A stretch of 64,000 bases of DNA from Desulfovibrio sp. (lineage in GTDB: Bacteria; Desulfobacterota; Desulfovibrionia; Desulfovibrionales; Desulfovibrionaceae). A program made the translations under genes and the position numbers. Numbering within the stretch: the first letter of the stretch is position 1; each line of letters begins with the position of its first letter. The notes under the pieces were generated by a model that made no database searches, was not told where the DNA came from, and saw only the letters and a list, made by a program, of their open reading frames with translations. Of this stretch, positions 26,120 through 39,094 are shown in pieces. The stretch is from positions 483,198 to 547,197 of the forward strand of contig JALHJW010000002.1 of NCBI GenBank assembly GCA_022839785.1. The letters run 5' to 3'.

Positions 26120-26220
26120 GGGGGCCTCCTGACGAAGGCGCGGGGAAAAGGGGACAGTTTGCCCCGAACATACCTGCGCGGCAGCCCCGTGACAACGGTT
26201 TTTCAGAAAAGAAGCGCTGC

Positions 26221-26248
26221 TTGCCAAGCCCGGGCGCGCTCCTATATC
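26221..26248 (+). promoter_or_regulatory. Candidate sigma-70 promoter of the heme-kinase operon
   Basis: TTGCCA at 26221-26226 and TATATC at 26243-26248 are separated by 16 bases, upstream of the kinase ATG at 26299. Initiation near 26255 is expected, just before the palindrome at 26264-26280. Confidence 0.5.
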
Positions 26249-26263
26249 TCTCCTGTAAAGACT

Positions 26264-26280
26264 GAACCCGGACCGGGTTC
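26264..26280 (+). promoter_or_regulatory. 17-bp perfect palindrome in the kinase leader
   Basis: GAACCCGG (26264-26271) and CCGGGTTC (26273-26280) flank a single A. It lies just downstream of the predicted transcription start of the sensor kinase. The odd centre and length fit an operator; the downstream NtrC-type regulator is one candidate binder. Confidence 0.45.
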
Positions 26281-26298
26281 CCCGCAGCCGGGCAGACC

Positions 26299-28745
<2,447 letters not shown>

Positions 28746-28749
<4 letters not shown>

Positions 28750-30161
28750 CGGACCCGGCGCTGGAAAGCGGACGCATCCTGGTGGTGGACGACGAGGAGG
28801 ATTTCGCCCGCGGGCTGTGCCGCCTGCTGGCCGCGGAATTCCCCCGGACCGAATGCCTGCGCGCGGGCAGGGGCGAGGACGCCCTGGCCCAGTTGGCGGC
28901 GCGCGGCGCGGACCTGCTGATCACGGATCTGCGCATGCCGGGCATGGACGGTCTCGCCCTGCTCGGCCAGGCCCTGGAGATGGAGCCCGACCTCGCGGCC
29001 GTGGTCCTGACCGCGCACGCGGACATCGGTACGGCCGTGGAGGCGGTCAAGCTCGGGGCCTACGATTTCCTCGCCAAGCCGGTGGAGTCGGCCGATCTCT
29101 TCCGCGTGGTGCGGCGGGGACTAGAGCGCAGTCGCCTGGCGCGCGAGAACGCCAGGCTGCGCGACCTGCTGGCCGGGGGCGCGCCCACGCTCATCGGCGA
29201 GAGCCCCGCCATCCAGCGTGTGCGCAATCAGGCCGCCGCCGTGGCGCGCAGCGACTATCCGGTCCTGGTGCGCGGCGAGTCCGGCGCGGGCAAGGAGATC
29301 GTGGCCAGACTCATCCACGCGCTGTCCCCCCGGGCGGGCAGGCCCTTCCTGGCCGTAAACTGCCCGGCGATCCCGGAAAACCTTCTGGAGAGCGAACTCT
29401 TCGGCCACGAGAAGGGGGCCTTCACCGGCGCGGACCGCAGCCGCCGCGGCCTCTTCGTGGAGGCCGGGAGCGGGACCATCCATCTGGACGAGATTGGCGA
29501 CATCTCTTCGGGCGTGCAGACAAAACTGCTCCGGGTGCTGCAGGAGCAGGAGGTGCGGGCTCTGGGGTCGAGCCGCAGCGTGCGCGTCGAGGCCCGGGTG
29601 GTGGCCTCGACCAACCAGGATCTGGAGGCCAAGATCGCGGACCGGACGTTCCGCGACGATCTCTACTACCGCCTCAACGTGCTCACCGTGACCGTGCCCC
29701 CGCTGCGCGAGCGCGGCGAGGACGTCCCCCTGCTGGCCCAGTATTTCCTCAAGCAGGCCTGCGCCGAGATGCGCACGCCCCAGAAGGCCGCCGCGCCCGA
29801 GGTCCTGGAGTGGCTGCGGCGGCGGGAGTGGCCGGGCAACGTGCGGGAGTTGCAGAACGTCATGCGCCGCTTGGCGGTCTACTGCCCGGGCGAGGTGGTG
29901 GACCTGCGCGCCGTGCGTCTGGCCGAGCCTGGCCAGGTGTCCCTGGCCGCGCATTTCCCGGCGGGACAGCCCCAGACGCCCCCCTACAAGCAGGCCAAGG
30001 CGCGCGTCGTGGACCAGTTCACCCTGGCCTACGTGCGCGACCTGCTCCAGGCCACGGGCGGCAACATCTCGGAGGCCGCACGGCAGAGCGGCCTGTCGCG
30101 CGTGGCCCTGCAGAAGATCATCGCCCGGCTGGACATCTCCCCGGACCGTTTCCGCAACTGA
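28746..30161 (+). CDS. Sigma-54-dependent response regulator (NtrC family)
   Basis: A 471-aa regulator paired with the upstream heme kinase by a four-base overlap. The receiver domain (about 10-125) has DDEED acidic residues, the phospho-acceptor D61 in LITDLRMPGMDG and Lys in FLAKPVE. The AAA+ domain (about 145-380) shows GESGAGKE (Walker A), the sigma-54-contacting GAFTGA loop and the arginine-finger region DLYYRLNVL. The C-terminus has a Fis-type helix-turn-helix (GGNISEAARQSGLSRVALQKI). It should activate sigma-54 promoters elsewhere; none was identified in this window. Confidence 0.95.
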
Positions 30162-30163
30162 GG

Positions 30164-30790
30164 TCAGACCAGTGCGGAGATGCCGCCGAAGCCGGACACG
30201 GTGTCCCAGGAGCCGAAGCCTGTCGCCAGGGAGCCTCCCAGGAGGCTGTTCGCGCCCTGGTCCATGAACCACGCCTGCATGGAACTCTGCTGCAGAACGG
30301 CGCGGAGCACGGAGGGGGACGCCTTGTTCTCGGCCAGCTTGGCGAGGCTGTTCATCTTCAGGGCCTCGGCATAGCGGTCCGACAGTTCCGGGTTCGCCGC
30401 GAAGTATTTGTCCACCAGCGCCTTGTCCGGGTGTCCGGCCTGGGCCACCACCTGGCCCGTCCTGCCCAGCCCGAGGACAAGGTCTTTGGACATATCCACG
30501 CCCAGGGTTTCGAGATCGGCCTCGACCTCGGCGGTCAGTTCGTCCGTCAACTTGTCGCGGTAGGCGAAGAGGTCGCTGAAGGTCAGCTTGCTGCCGGTGC
30601 GCGGCACCAGGGCGAGGAGTTCCTGGACCTGGTCGCGGATGGCGCTCATGCTGCCGTATCCCCCCAGGCCCGAGGCGCGGCTGGAGGTTCCCTGCTCGTT
30701 CTGCGCCGCCAGTTGGGAGGCCAGATCGTTCATGACCTGGCCGCTGCCGCTGCCGTACGCGCCGTATCCGTAGATGCTGCCGAGGGACAT
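30164..30790 (-). CDS. Conserved-looking protein of unknown function
   Basis: A 208-aa protein with no recognised domain. The N-terminus is Gly/Tyr/Ser-rich (GSIYGYGAYGSGSGQ), the centre is helical with regular acidic and basic residues (FSDLFAYRDKLTDELTAEVEADLETLG), and the C-terminus is again Gly-rich. There is no signal peptide or membrane segment. GGAGG precedes the ATG at 30790. It converges on the NtrC-type regulator with only 2 bases between stops. A low-complexity N-terminus followed by helices might indicate a surface or flagellar-associated protein, but nothing proves it. Confidence 0.65.
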   Translation of the reverse strand: MSLGSIYGYGAYGSGSGQVMNDLASQLAAQNEQGTSSRASGLGGYGSMSAIRDQVQELLALVPRTGSKLTFSDLFAYRDKLTDELTAEVEADLETLGVDMSKDLVLGLGRTGQVVAQAGHPDKALVDKYFAANPELSDRYAEALKMNSLAKLAENKASPSVLRAVLQQSSMQAWFMDQGANSLLGGSLATGFGSWDTVSGFGGISALV

Positions 30791-30869
30791 ATTTTCCTCC
30801 TCCAGGTTTCCTGGCGCACGGACTGCATGGAACGTGCCGGACCGGCGGAAAGCCGCCTGCGGGAGCGGG

Positions 30870-31370
30870 TCAGGCCGACCGGAAGAGGTCGAGCAGGAAG
30901 CGCAATGCGGCCGTGTGGATGCCGGGGCGCTTGCTTTCCGAGGATCCGGCCACGTTGATGATGACCGGCCCCTGGCGGGCCAGCCAGTCCCGGGCCGCCT
31001 CCATGGCGCCGGGATCGTCCAGGCGCACGGCGAGATGCGGCTTGTTCAGGAGCCGCGCCGTGCGCAGGGTCAGGGCCGAACCGCGGGTCAGCGCGCCCAG
31101 GGAGAGGACCAGGGTGGCGTCGGCCAGGGCGATGTTCCGCCGGGTGCGCGCGGCATATCCCGGAGTCTCCATCTCGCGCAGGCGGTAGCGGCCGGGGATG
31201 GGTCCGTCCTCGGCGCGACGGCCCCGGGGGCAGAAGCCGCCGTGGGGAATGCCCAGGGCCAGGGCCGCGTCCAGGGCCGCGCGATCCACGCCGGTCTGAC
31301 CGCCGGAAAAGATGCGAAGCCCCTTCGGCGGAGGCAGGCCCTTTGGGCAGGGCCGCGAAGTCCTTTTCAT
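30870..31370 (-). CDS. YpsA-like SLOG-family protein (putative Mo-carrier type)
   Basis: About 166 aa. Residues from RIFSGGQTGVDRAALDAALALG onward match the circularly permuted YpsA/putative molybdenum-carrier subfamily of the SLOG fold, with a GGxTGxDxAAL nucleotide- or ligand-binding loop, PRGRRAEDGPI, and the second glycine-rich loop LGALTRGSALT. Members are proposed to bind nucleotide-like ligands or molybdenum cofactor; evidence is limited. ATG 31370 was chosen. No Shine-Dalgarno is present, but TATACT occurs about 9 bases upstream, so a leaderless message is possible. It is divergent from the wHTH regulator at 31523, sharing a short AT-rich region. Confidence 0.78.
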   Translation of the reverse strand: MKRTSRPCPKGLPPPKGLRIFSGGQTGVDRAALDAALALGIPHGGFCPRGRRAEDGPIPGRYRLREMETPGYAARTRRNIALADATLVLSLGALTRGSALTLRTARLLNKPHLAVRLDDPGAMEAARDWLARQGPVIINVAGSSESKRPGIHTAALRFLLDLFRSA

Positions 31371-31484
31371 AAGATAGTATATATCGTTTATAGAATGAGC
31401 CGTCAACCGGCCGCTCTGTCCGCCGGCCACAGCCCGGCGCGAGACTGCCCATCTCCGCGGCGTTCCGGACGATCGGCACGGATG

Positions 31485-31515
31485 TTGACGTTTCGTTCGC
31501 TTTTAGCTAACGAAA
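31485..31515 (+). promoter_or_regulatory. Promoter and operator-like palindrome of the wHTH gene
   Basis: TTGACG at 31485-31490 is a good -35 element. Between it and the start lies an inverted repeat TTTCGTT (31491-31497) and AACGAAA (31509-31515) with an 11-base centre, ending 7 bases before the ATG at 31523. The position over the expected -10 region suggests autoregulation by the encoded winged-helix protein. Confidence 0.5.
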
Positions 31516-31522
31516 ACATACC

Positions 31523-32047
31523 ATGCTGGACAAGCTGTTCACCTCCAAGACGCGCATTCAGGTGCTTCTGAAGCTGTTCCTGAACCCCGGGGTGTCCAGC
31601 TATCTGCGTGAACTGGCGGGAGAATTCCAGGTCTCTCCGGCCACCCTCAAGGACGAGCTGGACAGTCTGGCCGGGGCCGGATACCTGGAGCGCCGGCAGC
31701 AGGGCCGTTCGGTCTACTTCAGGGCCAACGCCGACCATCCCTTCTTTCCCGAGATCAACTCCATCGTCCGCAAGCATCTGGGCATCGACCGCATCGTCGA
31801 GCAGCTCGTCAGCGCCCTGGGCCCCATCGAGGCGGTCTACATCCTGGACGACTACGCCCAGGGACGGGATTCGGGCATCATCGACCTGCTCATCGTGGGC
31901 GATCCGCAGCGCGGGCTGCTGGACGGCACGCGGGAAGGGGTGGAGAAGAAGATCAACCGCAAGATCAGGACCATGGTCGTGCCGCCGGACGAATTCGGAC
32001 GGGACAAGGGCATCTATCTGGGCAGACCCCATTTCCGGATCGTCTGA
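31523..32047 (+). CDS. Winged-helix regulator with nucleotidyltransferase-like domain
   Basis: A 174-aa protein opening the glycan locus. The N-terminal winged helix (about 1-75) includes LFTSKTRIQVLLKLFLNP, a recognition helix in QVSPATLKDELDSLAGAGYL and the wing RRQQGRSVYF. The C-terminal part (about 85-174), with ALGPIEAVYILDDYAQGRDSGIIDLLIVG, resembles the MNT/nucleotidyltransferase-like domain often fused to such regulators, where the metal-binding acids serve sensing or catalysis. It has no Shine-Dalgarno; with a start near 31520 the message may be leaderless. It is 37 bases upstream of the UXS gene and probably controls the glycan operon. Confidence 0.78.
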   Translation: MLDKLFTSKTRIQVLLKLFLNPGVSSYLRELAGEFQVSPATLKDELDSLAGAGYLERRQQGRSVYFRANADHPFFPEINSIVRKHLGIDRIVEQLVSALGPIEAVYILDDYAQGRDSGIIDLLIVGDPQRGLLDGTREGVEKKINRKIRTMVVPPDEFGRDKGIYLGRPHFRIV

Positions 32048-32084
32048 GGACGACGGGGCTGGGGCGCGGACCGCAGGAGGGGGC

Positions 32085-33061
<977 letters not shown>

Positions 33062-33065
<4 letters not shown>

Positions 33066-34210
33066 GCCGCGCGCGCGTCCTCACCGTGGTCGGGGCCCGC
33101 CCCCAGTTCGTCAAGGCCGCGCCGGTGTCCGCCGCACTGGCGGCCCGGGGGCTGGACGAAATCCTGGTGCACACGGGCCAACATTTCGACGACAACATGT
33201 CGCGCGTCTTCTTCGAGGAGATGGGCATACCGCGTCCTGCGCACGACCTGGGCCTCGGGGGCGGCACGCACGGGGCCATGACCGGCCGCATGACCGAGGC
33301 CGTGGAGGCGCTGATCCTGGCCGAGCGGCCGGATGCGGTGCTGGTCTACGGCGACACCAACTCGACCCTGGCGGGGGCGCTCGCGGCCGTGAAACTGCAC
33401 GTGCCCGTGGCCCATGTGGAGGCGGGGCTGCGCAGCTTCAACCGGCGCATGCCCGAGGAGCTGAACCGCGTGCTCACGGACCACGCCGCGAACATCCTCT
33501 TCTGTCCCACACAGACGGCCGTGGACAATCTGGCGGCCGAGGGCATCGCGGACCGGGGCCCGGGCGATCCCCAGGCGCGGCCCTTCGACAGGCCGGTGCG
33601 GGTGCTGCTCACGGGCGACGTGATGTACGACGCGGTGCTGCGCTTCTCCGGCCAGGTCCGCGCCGAAGGCCGCGGCGAGCGCCTGCGCCGCGAGTTGGGG
33701 CTCACGGGCGACTACGCCTTGTGCACCGTGCACCGGGCCGAGAACACGGACGATCCGGCGCGGCTTGCGGCCATCTTCGCCGCCCTGGCCGGGCTGGCGG
33801 CCGATCTGCCGGTGGTCGTGCCGCTGCACCCGCGCACGCGCGGCAGACTCGCCGCGCAGGGAGTCGCGGCAGGCGCTCCTGGCCTTCGGCTCGTCGAGCC
33901 GGTGGGCTTTTTGGACATGATGGCCCTGCTTCTGGGGTGCCGCTTGGTGCTCACGGACAGCGGCGGCCTGCAGAAGGAGGCGTGCTTCCTGCAAAAGCCC
34001 TGCGTGACCATGCGCGACGAGACCGAGTGGGTGGAGACCGTGCAGCAGGGCTGGAACGTCCTGGCCGGGGCGGATCGCGAACGCATCCTCACGGCCGCGC
34101 GCGCCGCCTGCGGCGATGCGGACGCGTCCGCCCGCCCGCCGCTCCAGGGCTACGGAGCGGGCGACGCGGCCGGGCGGATCGCGGGTACACTCTGCGATTA
34201 TCTTCTTTAG
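33062..34210 (+). CDS. wecB: UDP-N-acetylglucosamine 2-epimerase
   Basis: A 382-aa non-hydrolysing 2-epimerase interconverting UDP-GlcNAc and UDP-ManNAc. The N-terminus TVVGARPQFVKAAPVSAAL, the HTGQHFDDNMS segment, VYGDTNSTLAGALAA, HVEAGLRSFNRRMPEELNR and LTDSGGLQKEA are the standard family signatures. An ATGA overlap couples it to the UXS gene. It may supply ManNAc-type precursors for a second acidic sugar or capsule; no ManNAc dehydrogenase is linked. A sharp drop in GC follows directly after its stop. Confidence 0.93.
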
Positions 34211-34246
34211 AGATATTATTCACACTTCTTATTCAAGGAGTTTGAG

Positions 34247-35620
34247 ATGAAGGTGCTGTTCATTGACGGGATTGATTCCAAAGGAGGTATGGTCAATCTT
34301 GGTTTAGGATTTCTTGCCCAATACATTAGAAGAAAACATGAAGTGAAGATACTGTCCATTGCGTATAATACTATTGATGAAATAGTGTCTTGTGTTGACA
34401 AGTTTGATGTCGTTGGTTTTTCGTGTATTACTTCTCAATTTAATAATTGTATAAATTTGGCAAAATTAATAAAAAATAGGTTTCCTGAAAAGCCAATTGT
34501 ATTCGGCGGAATCCACGCAACTGCAGTTCCACACGAAGTGATGGAACATGGTTTTGTAAGCTATGTATGTGTCGGTGAGGCTGAAATATCTTTCAGCGCA
34601 CTTTTAGATTTCATAGAGGGTAAGCTGTCAAAATTAGAAGAAGTGCCGGGTATAGTTTATCGCGGCAGAGACGGTTGCCTGAAGTTCAATAATATCAAGT
34701 TTATGGATGATATTGACATCATAGGGATGCCCGCATGGGATCTTCTTGAACGTGAAAAAAGTTCTGGGAAGCGAAATGTTATAACATCACGTGGGTGTCC
34801 GTTTACCTGCTCATATTGTTATAATAGTACGATGAGGTCTAAGTTTAAATTTAAATACAGAAGAAGGGGAGTTGCGTCTGTTATTGATGAGTGCGTATTT
34901 TTAAAAAATGAGGGAGCGCAATATATAGCATTCTCTGATGATTTATTTTTGATTGATGAGAAGTGGCTCTTTGAATTTGCGGAACTGTACGGTCGCCATG
35001 TCCGTATCCCATTTGGAATAGCGGCTAGGCCCGAGGCTGTTCTGAGGCAGGAGTCATCGCTCAAAATGTTGAAAAAATCTGGCCTCCGAGATGTTTGGAT
35101 AGGCGTAGAGTCGGGTAGCGAACGCGTGCGCAGAGAAATTCTGAACAGGAAAATGAAAAATATTGATATAATTAATGCATTTAGAATGATCCGTGAGCTT
35201 GGTCTGCAGAGTAAATCATACAATATTGTGGGCCTCCCAACGGAAAGTCTCCTGGAAGCATTGGAAACATTCTGGATCAATATAAAGGCAAATCCAAACT
35301 TCACCTCTCATTATACACTGATGCCATACCCAGAAACGAAAGTCTGGCATATCGCAAAAAGCATGGAACTGTTCAATGAATCAGAAAATTGCTTTGACGA
35401 TTCAGGGAACATACAGTTCTCTGAGACGCTTATCTCAAGAGGCTGTTTGCATACGGGAAAAATGAACGCAACAATGATTTTAGCTCTTCGGCATCTTTGG
35501 CGTTCCGTTTTTGGGAATTATGCAAAATGGAGGGTCGATTACAGGGTCGTACATTTTTGCAAATTTCTCTTTTTTTCATTTCATTCTGCATTGTGTCGGA
35601 AGTGGCAGCAAACAAAATAG
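34247..35620 (+). CDS. B12-binding-type radical SAM protein
   Basis: A 457-aa class B-like radical SAM enzyme. The N-terminal half (about 1-140) has the cobalamin-binding Rossmann pattern (VVGFSCITSQFNN, IVFGGIHATAVPHEVMEHG, YVCVGEAE). The radical SAM core starts near 175, with the iron-sulfur cluster ligands C184, C188 and C191 in CPFTCSYC, then a barrel containing YIAFSDDLF and WIGVESGSERVRREI. Such enzymes methylate or rearrange unreactive carbons. Composition is AT-rich and codon use differs strongly from flanking genes, suggesting transfer. SD AAGGAG precedes the ATG. It is placed before a sugar epimerase, so the substrate may be a glycan or lipid precursor; that is inference. Confidence 0.88.
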   Translation: MKVLFIDGIDSKGGMVNLGLGFLAQYIRRKHEVKILSIAYNTIDEIVSCVDKFDVVGFSCITSQFNNCINLAKLIKNRFPEKPIVFGGIHATAVPHEVMEHGFVSYVCVGEAEISFSALLDFIEGKLSKLEEVPGIVYRGRDGCLKFNNIKFMDDIDIIGMPAWDLLEREKSSGKRNVITSRGCPFTCSYCYNSTMRSKFKFKYRRRGVASVIDECVFLKNEGAQYIAFSDDLFLIDEKWLFEFAELYGRHVRIPFGIAARPEAVLRQESSLKMLKKSGLRDVWIGVESGSERVRREILNRKMKNIDIINAFRMIRELGLQSKSYNIVGLPTESLLEALETFWINIKANPNFTSHYTLMPYPETKVWHIAKSMELFNESENCFDDSGNIQFSETLISRGCLHTGKMNATMILALRHLWRSVFGNYAKWRVDYRVVHFCKFLFFSFHSALCRKWQQTK

Positions 35621-35667
35621 GTTGTGAAAAGGATCGGGATTTTACGTCAAATGGAAGGTGTCGATAA

Positions 35668-36588
35668 ATGAAGTCGTTGGTCATCGGTTCTGAGGGAAAT
35701 ATAGGCGCCCCTCTGGTCAAATATCTACGGGATGTCGGGCACGAGGTCATGGAGACGGATATCAGGCCCGGCTGGCGTCCCAACTACATCATGGCCGACA
35801 TCAACCACCCCGTCGATCTTCTGCCTGTTTTCGACTGGAAGCCCGACGTGGTGTTCCTGCTTTCGGCCATGGTCAGCCGCGTTACCTGCGAGCAGGCCAG
35901 CGGGCTGGCCATCGACACCAACCTCGGTGGCATCAACAACGTGCTGCAGTTGACCAAGCGCGTGAGAGCGCGGCTCGTCTTTTTCTCCACGTCCGAGATA
36001 TACGGCCCCGGCATTGACCCCATGGACGAGGCCATCGCCGACCCGCGGCCCAACAATCGCTACGGGCTTTCCAAGCTCCTGGGCGAAAAGCTCGTGGAGT
36101 ACGAGGTCGCCAACTACGGCCTGAAGGCTGTCTCGCTTCGGCCGTTCATGATGTACGATGAGGAGGAGACCCTGGGCGACCACCGGTCGGCCATGATCCG
36201 TTTCGCGACCAACTTGGCGCTCGGCAGGCCCATCGAGGTGCATACGGGCAGCGCGCGCGGCTGGCTGCACGTCTCCGATGCGGTCAGGGCCATTGAGGCG
36301 GCTGCGGGCGTCGATCAGTACTCGGTCATCAACATCGGCCATCCGGACGTGCGGCCCATCGAAAGCCTGGCCGAGATGATCCGGGCGGAACTCGGGGCGG
36401 ACAAGGCGCTTATCACCTATGTCGAGCAACCCAGCCGCATGACCTTGGTCAAGCAGCCCCTGCTGGCCCGACAGCGCGACATTCTGGGCGTCGAGCCCAA
36501 GGTGAGCCTCGAAAACGGCGTGCGCCTCGTCTGCCACCGCATCCGGGAGCGTTTGGCGGCCGGGGACTGCCCGGTGTTCACTCGGTAG
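35668..36588 (+). CDS. NAD-dependent epimerase/dehydratase
   Basis: A 306-aa extended SDR enzyme. The nucleotide-binding loop is GSEGNIGAPLVKYL, a variant of GxxGxxG, and the catalytic dyad is in RYGLSKLLGEKL (YxxxK), with the STSEIYG serine stretch at about 107-115. The specific sugar-nucleotide reaction cannot be told. GC content returns to the regional norm within this gene after the AT-rich radical SAM gene. AAGGTG precedes the ATG. It probably modifies a nucleotide sugar for this locus; a 4-epimerase or reductase role is most likely. Confidence 0.85.
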   Translation: MKSLVIGSEGNIGAPLVKYLRDVGHEVMETDIRPGWRPNYIMADINHPVDLLPVFDWKPDVVFLLSAMVSRVTCEQASGLAIDTNLGGINNVLQLTKRVRARLVFFSTSEIYGPGIDPMDEAIADPRPNNRYGLSKLLGEKLVEYEVANYGLKAVSLRPFMMYDEEETLGDHRSAMIRFATNLALGRPIEVHTGSARGWLHVSDAVRAIEAAAGVDQYSVINIGHPDVRPIESLAEMIRAELGADKALITYVEQPSRMTLVKQPLLARQRDILGVEPKVSLENGVRLVCHRIRERLAAGDCPVFTR

Positions 36589-36595
36589 ATGGCGG

Positions 36596-37843
36596 ATGCG
36601 CCGGCGGGCACGAAAGGGCATGACAAGGGCAGGGAGACGCAGGTGGCTGAGCCACGCCGGAGGGCTTCTGGTCCTGCGCTACGGGGCCGTGGGGCTCGGC
36701 ATGCTGGCCTCGATCCTCTGGGCGCGCTTCGCCCCAATGGAGGTTTTCGGACAGTACCAGATGATCATGGCCCTGCTCACGTTGGTCAGCGGATTCTGTC
36801 TGCTGGGCGTGGAAGAGAGCATGGCCATTGCTGCGGCCAAGCGCTTTGACGGCAACATCAGCCGCCTGCTGGGCCTCAAGATTTTTGCCGGAATCCTTGG
36901 GGCTTTGGCCGTGGCAGGGACGGCGCTCTATTGGCGCGCGGGCATGCCGGGCCTTTTCGCGCCGACCCTGACCGCCGCCTGTCTCTTCGCCCCATGGGCC
37001 GCCACGGCCGCGACCTACGCGTGGCTCAACGGCCGGGGAATGACCCAGCGGCTGTTCCGCATCCAGTTTTTCCTGGCCGCGGCGCAGGTCTGCGCACTCG
37101 GCCTGGCGCTGTGGCAGGGCGTCTCTTCCACCTCGGCGCTGTTGTCGTGCATCGTCGCCCCACAGAGCGCCCTCGTCTTGATTCTGATCGTCGGCATCCT
37201 GCGCAGCCGCGAGAACCGCGACCGTGACCCGGCGTCCGTGCGTTACGGGTGGCACGTCTCCGTGGCCTATGCCCTGGCCCCCCTCCTCGCCTCCGACAAG
37301 CTGCTCCTGGGCCACAGCCTGGGGCCTGAAGAAGTGGCCGTCTATGCCGTGGCGCTCCTCTTTCCGCAGCAGATCACCACGCTGTACAGTGTAGTGAATC
37401 AGATGCTGGTTCCAGGCATGTACAAGGCCTCCTCCGTGGCCGAGGCCTGGACCGCGCTCAAACCGCGTCTGCCCCTGATCGTCGGGATTTTCTGCCTGCT
37501 CGGTGTGGCGGGATTCGTGCTTTTCCCCGTGCTCATCCCGATGCTTTTTTCGGCCAGATACGCGGACGCCGTGCCCTACGGGAAATGGCTGTGGCTTTCC
37601 TTGGCCGTGGCTGCTCCCATGACCTACCTTGCGAACATACTCCGAGCGCAGCAGAAGGTGAAATTTGTTTATATTTTTAATATATTTCAGCCTGTATCGC
37701 AGCTCGCCTTGTATCTCGTCTTGATTGAACGGGGTGTGGCGGGATTGACCATGGCCCGAATCGTCATGCAGTGGACGGCAAGTCTGGTTTTTGTGGCATT
37801 CTTCATCGTCTATCTGAGAAACGAGAGAAGAGAGCAGAAGTGA
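36596..37843 (+). CDS. Wzx-like oligosaccharide flippase (MATE/MVF fold)
   Basis: A 415-aa polytopic membrane protein with about 12 hydrophobic segments (first at about 17-37, GGLLVLRYGAVGLGMLASILW; last near 385-405). It opens with a basic stretch and shows the flippase-like FAPMEVFGQYQMIMALLTL segment. It probably moves lipid-linked glycan units across the inner membrane. The start is uncertain between ATG 36596 and ATG 36620; neither has a strong ribosome site. Its stop overlaps the next gene's start (TGATG). Confidence 0.8.
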   Translation: MRRRARKGMTRAGRRRWLSHAGGLLVLRYGAVGLGMLASILWARFAPMEVFGQYQMIMALLTLVSGFCLLGVEESMAIAAAKRFDGNISRLLGLKIFAGILGALAVAGTALYWRAGMPGLFAPTLTAACLFAPWAATAATYAWLNGRGMTQRLFRIQFFLAAAQVCALGLALWQGVSSTSALLSCIVAPQSALVLILIVGILRSRENRDRDPASVRYGWHVSVAYALAPLLASDKLLLGHSLGPEEVAVYAVALLFPQQITTLYSVVNQMLVPGMYKASSVAEAWTALKPRLPLIVGIFCLLGVAGFVLFPVLIPMLFSARYADAVPYGKWLWLSLAVAAPMTYLANILRAQQKVKFVYIFNIFQPVSQLALYLVLIERGVAGLTMARIVMQWTASLVFVAFFIVYLRNERREQK

Positions 37844-38937
37844 TGCATCCTCGTATTCTCTATCTTTGCGCATTTCCGGAGTCCGTGACCCTGTCCTACT
37901 TTCAGGACTATGCGGACGCCTTTGCCCGCGCCGGGGCGCTGGTCGTGAATCTCGGCTCCGAGGGGACCCTTGACCAGGCGCGGCGGCTGGCGCGCATTCC
38001 TCTGGCGCGCGTCGACCACGTGGTTTTCGGCTATTCCTTCTTCTACGGCATCTCTCGCCGTCTGACGCCGCTTCTGTCCGCCTGGCTGCGGTTTTCGGGC
38101 AAACGCTCGAACGTCTTCTTCATGCAGAACGAATTCAGGCTTTTTCAGGACAAGCTCGGCATGGCGGCGCGGCTTTCCTGCGCCTTCGTGACCACGCAGC
38201 TCCGCCTGGATTGCGCCCAGAGGCTTTACGGGCAGGCGACGAACGCCCGTATCCTGCCCCTGCCGCACGCCCTGAACGAGAGCGCCTTTGCCCCGCGGAT
38301 CGAGGCGCAGGACCGTCCCCTTGATCTCGGCTGCCGCTCGGCGGTCTATCCTGCCTATCTTGGAGACCGGACCCGGCAGGACTTCCTGCTCACGGTGCAG
38401 CGCCGGGCCCGTGAACGGGGTTTCGCCTCGGACGTGGTCGTGTCCGACGATCCCACGACCCGCTTCGGCCGCGACGGCTGGGCCGCATTTCTCAACTCCT
38501 GCCGCTTCACCGTGGCCACCGAGGCGGGCGCGGCCTTCCTGGAAATCGACGACCGCACCCGCCTCGCGGTCAACGCCTTCACTGCCGCGCATCCCGAGGC
38601 CCCGTTCGCCGAGATCGAGGCGCGTTTTTTCGGAAAAATCGAGAATCCCGTCTCCGGCAAGTGTATTTCCTCCCGGCATTTCGACGCTGTCGGCACCAAA
38701 ACCTGCCAGATTCTGCTCGAAGGGCGCTATAACGACCTTCTGACCCCGGGCGAGCATTACATCGCGGTCCGGCGGGACCTTTCGAATCTCGACGAGGCTC
38801 TGGACTGCCTGGGCAACGAGGAAAGACGCCGCGACATGGCGGAACGGGCTTACGCCCACGCCATGCGGCATCACACCATCGACCGCCGCGTGGCCGACCT
38901 CCTTGCCTCCCTCCGGGAGGAAGGGGGCGGGACATGA
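37843..38937 (+). CDS. Glycosyltransferase, CgeB/GT1-like
   Basis: A 364-aa GT-B-fold protein starting within the TGATG overlap with the flippase gene. The C-terminal part (about 235-364) with FTVATEAGAAFLEIDD, ISSRHFDAVGTKTCQILLEGRYNDLLTPGEHYIAVRRDLSNLDEAL resembles the Glyco_trans_1_2 domain of CgeB-type proteins, where the E..G..Q..L.G motif replaces the usual donor-site pattern. The N-terminal domain shows LYLCAFPESVTLSYFQDY. Donor and acceptor are unknown. It closes the first sub-block before a 157-bp gap, after which the pseudaminic-acid genes begin. Confidence 0.78.
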   Translation: MHPRILYLCAFPESVTLSYFQDYADAFARAGALVVNLGSEGTLDQARRLARIPLARVDHVVFGYSFFYGISRRLTPLLSAWLRFSGKRSNVFFMQNEFRLFQDKLGMAARLSCAFVTTQLRLDCAQRLYGQATNARILPLPHALNESAFAPRIEAQDRPLDLGCRSAVYPAYLGDRTRQDFLLTVQRRARERGFASDVVVSDDPTTRFGRDGWAAFLNSCRFTVATEAGAAFLEIDDRTRLAVNAFTAAHPEAPFAEIEARFFGKIENPVSGKCISSRHFDAVGTKTCQILLEGRYNDLLTPGEHYIAVRRDLSNLDEALDCLGNEERRRDMAERAYAHAMRHHTIDRRVADLLASLREEGGGT

Positions 38938-39094
38938 GCCGGAATCGCGCATCGGCCGCAAGGAGAAACGCCCGTGCATCGACTTCGCTGTGCAAAGCCG
39001 CTAGAAATCCGTCCATGCATGCATTCCGTCGTCTTCCCGGTGTGAAGGGCAGGCCGCGGCCGACACCCGAACCAGATTCCCAGGAGTTCATACA

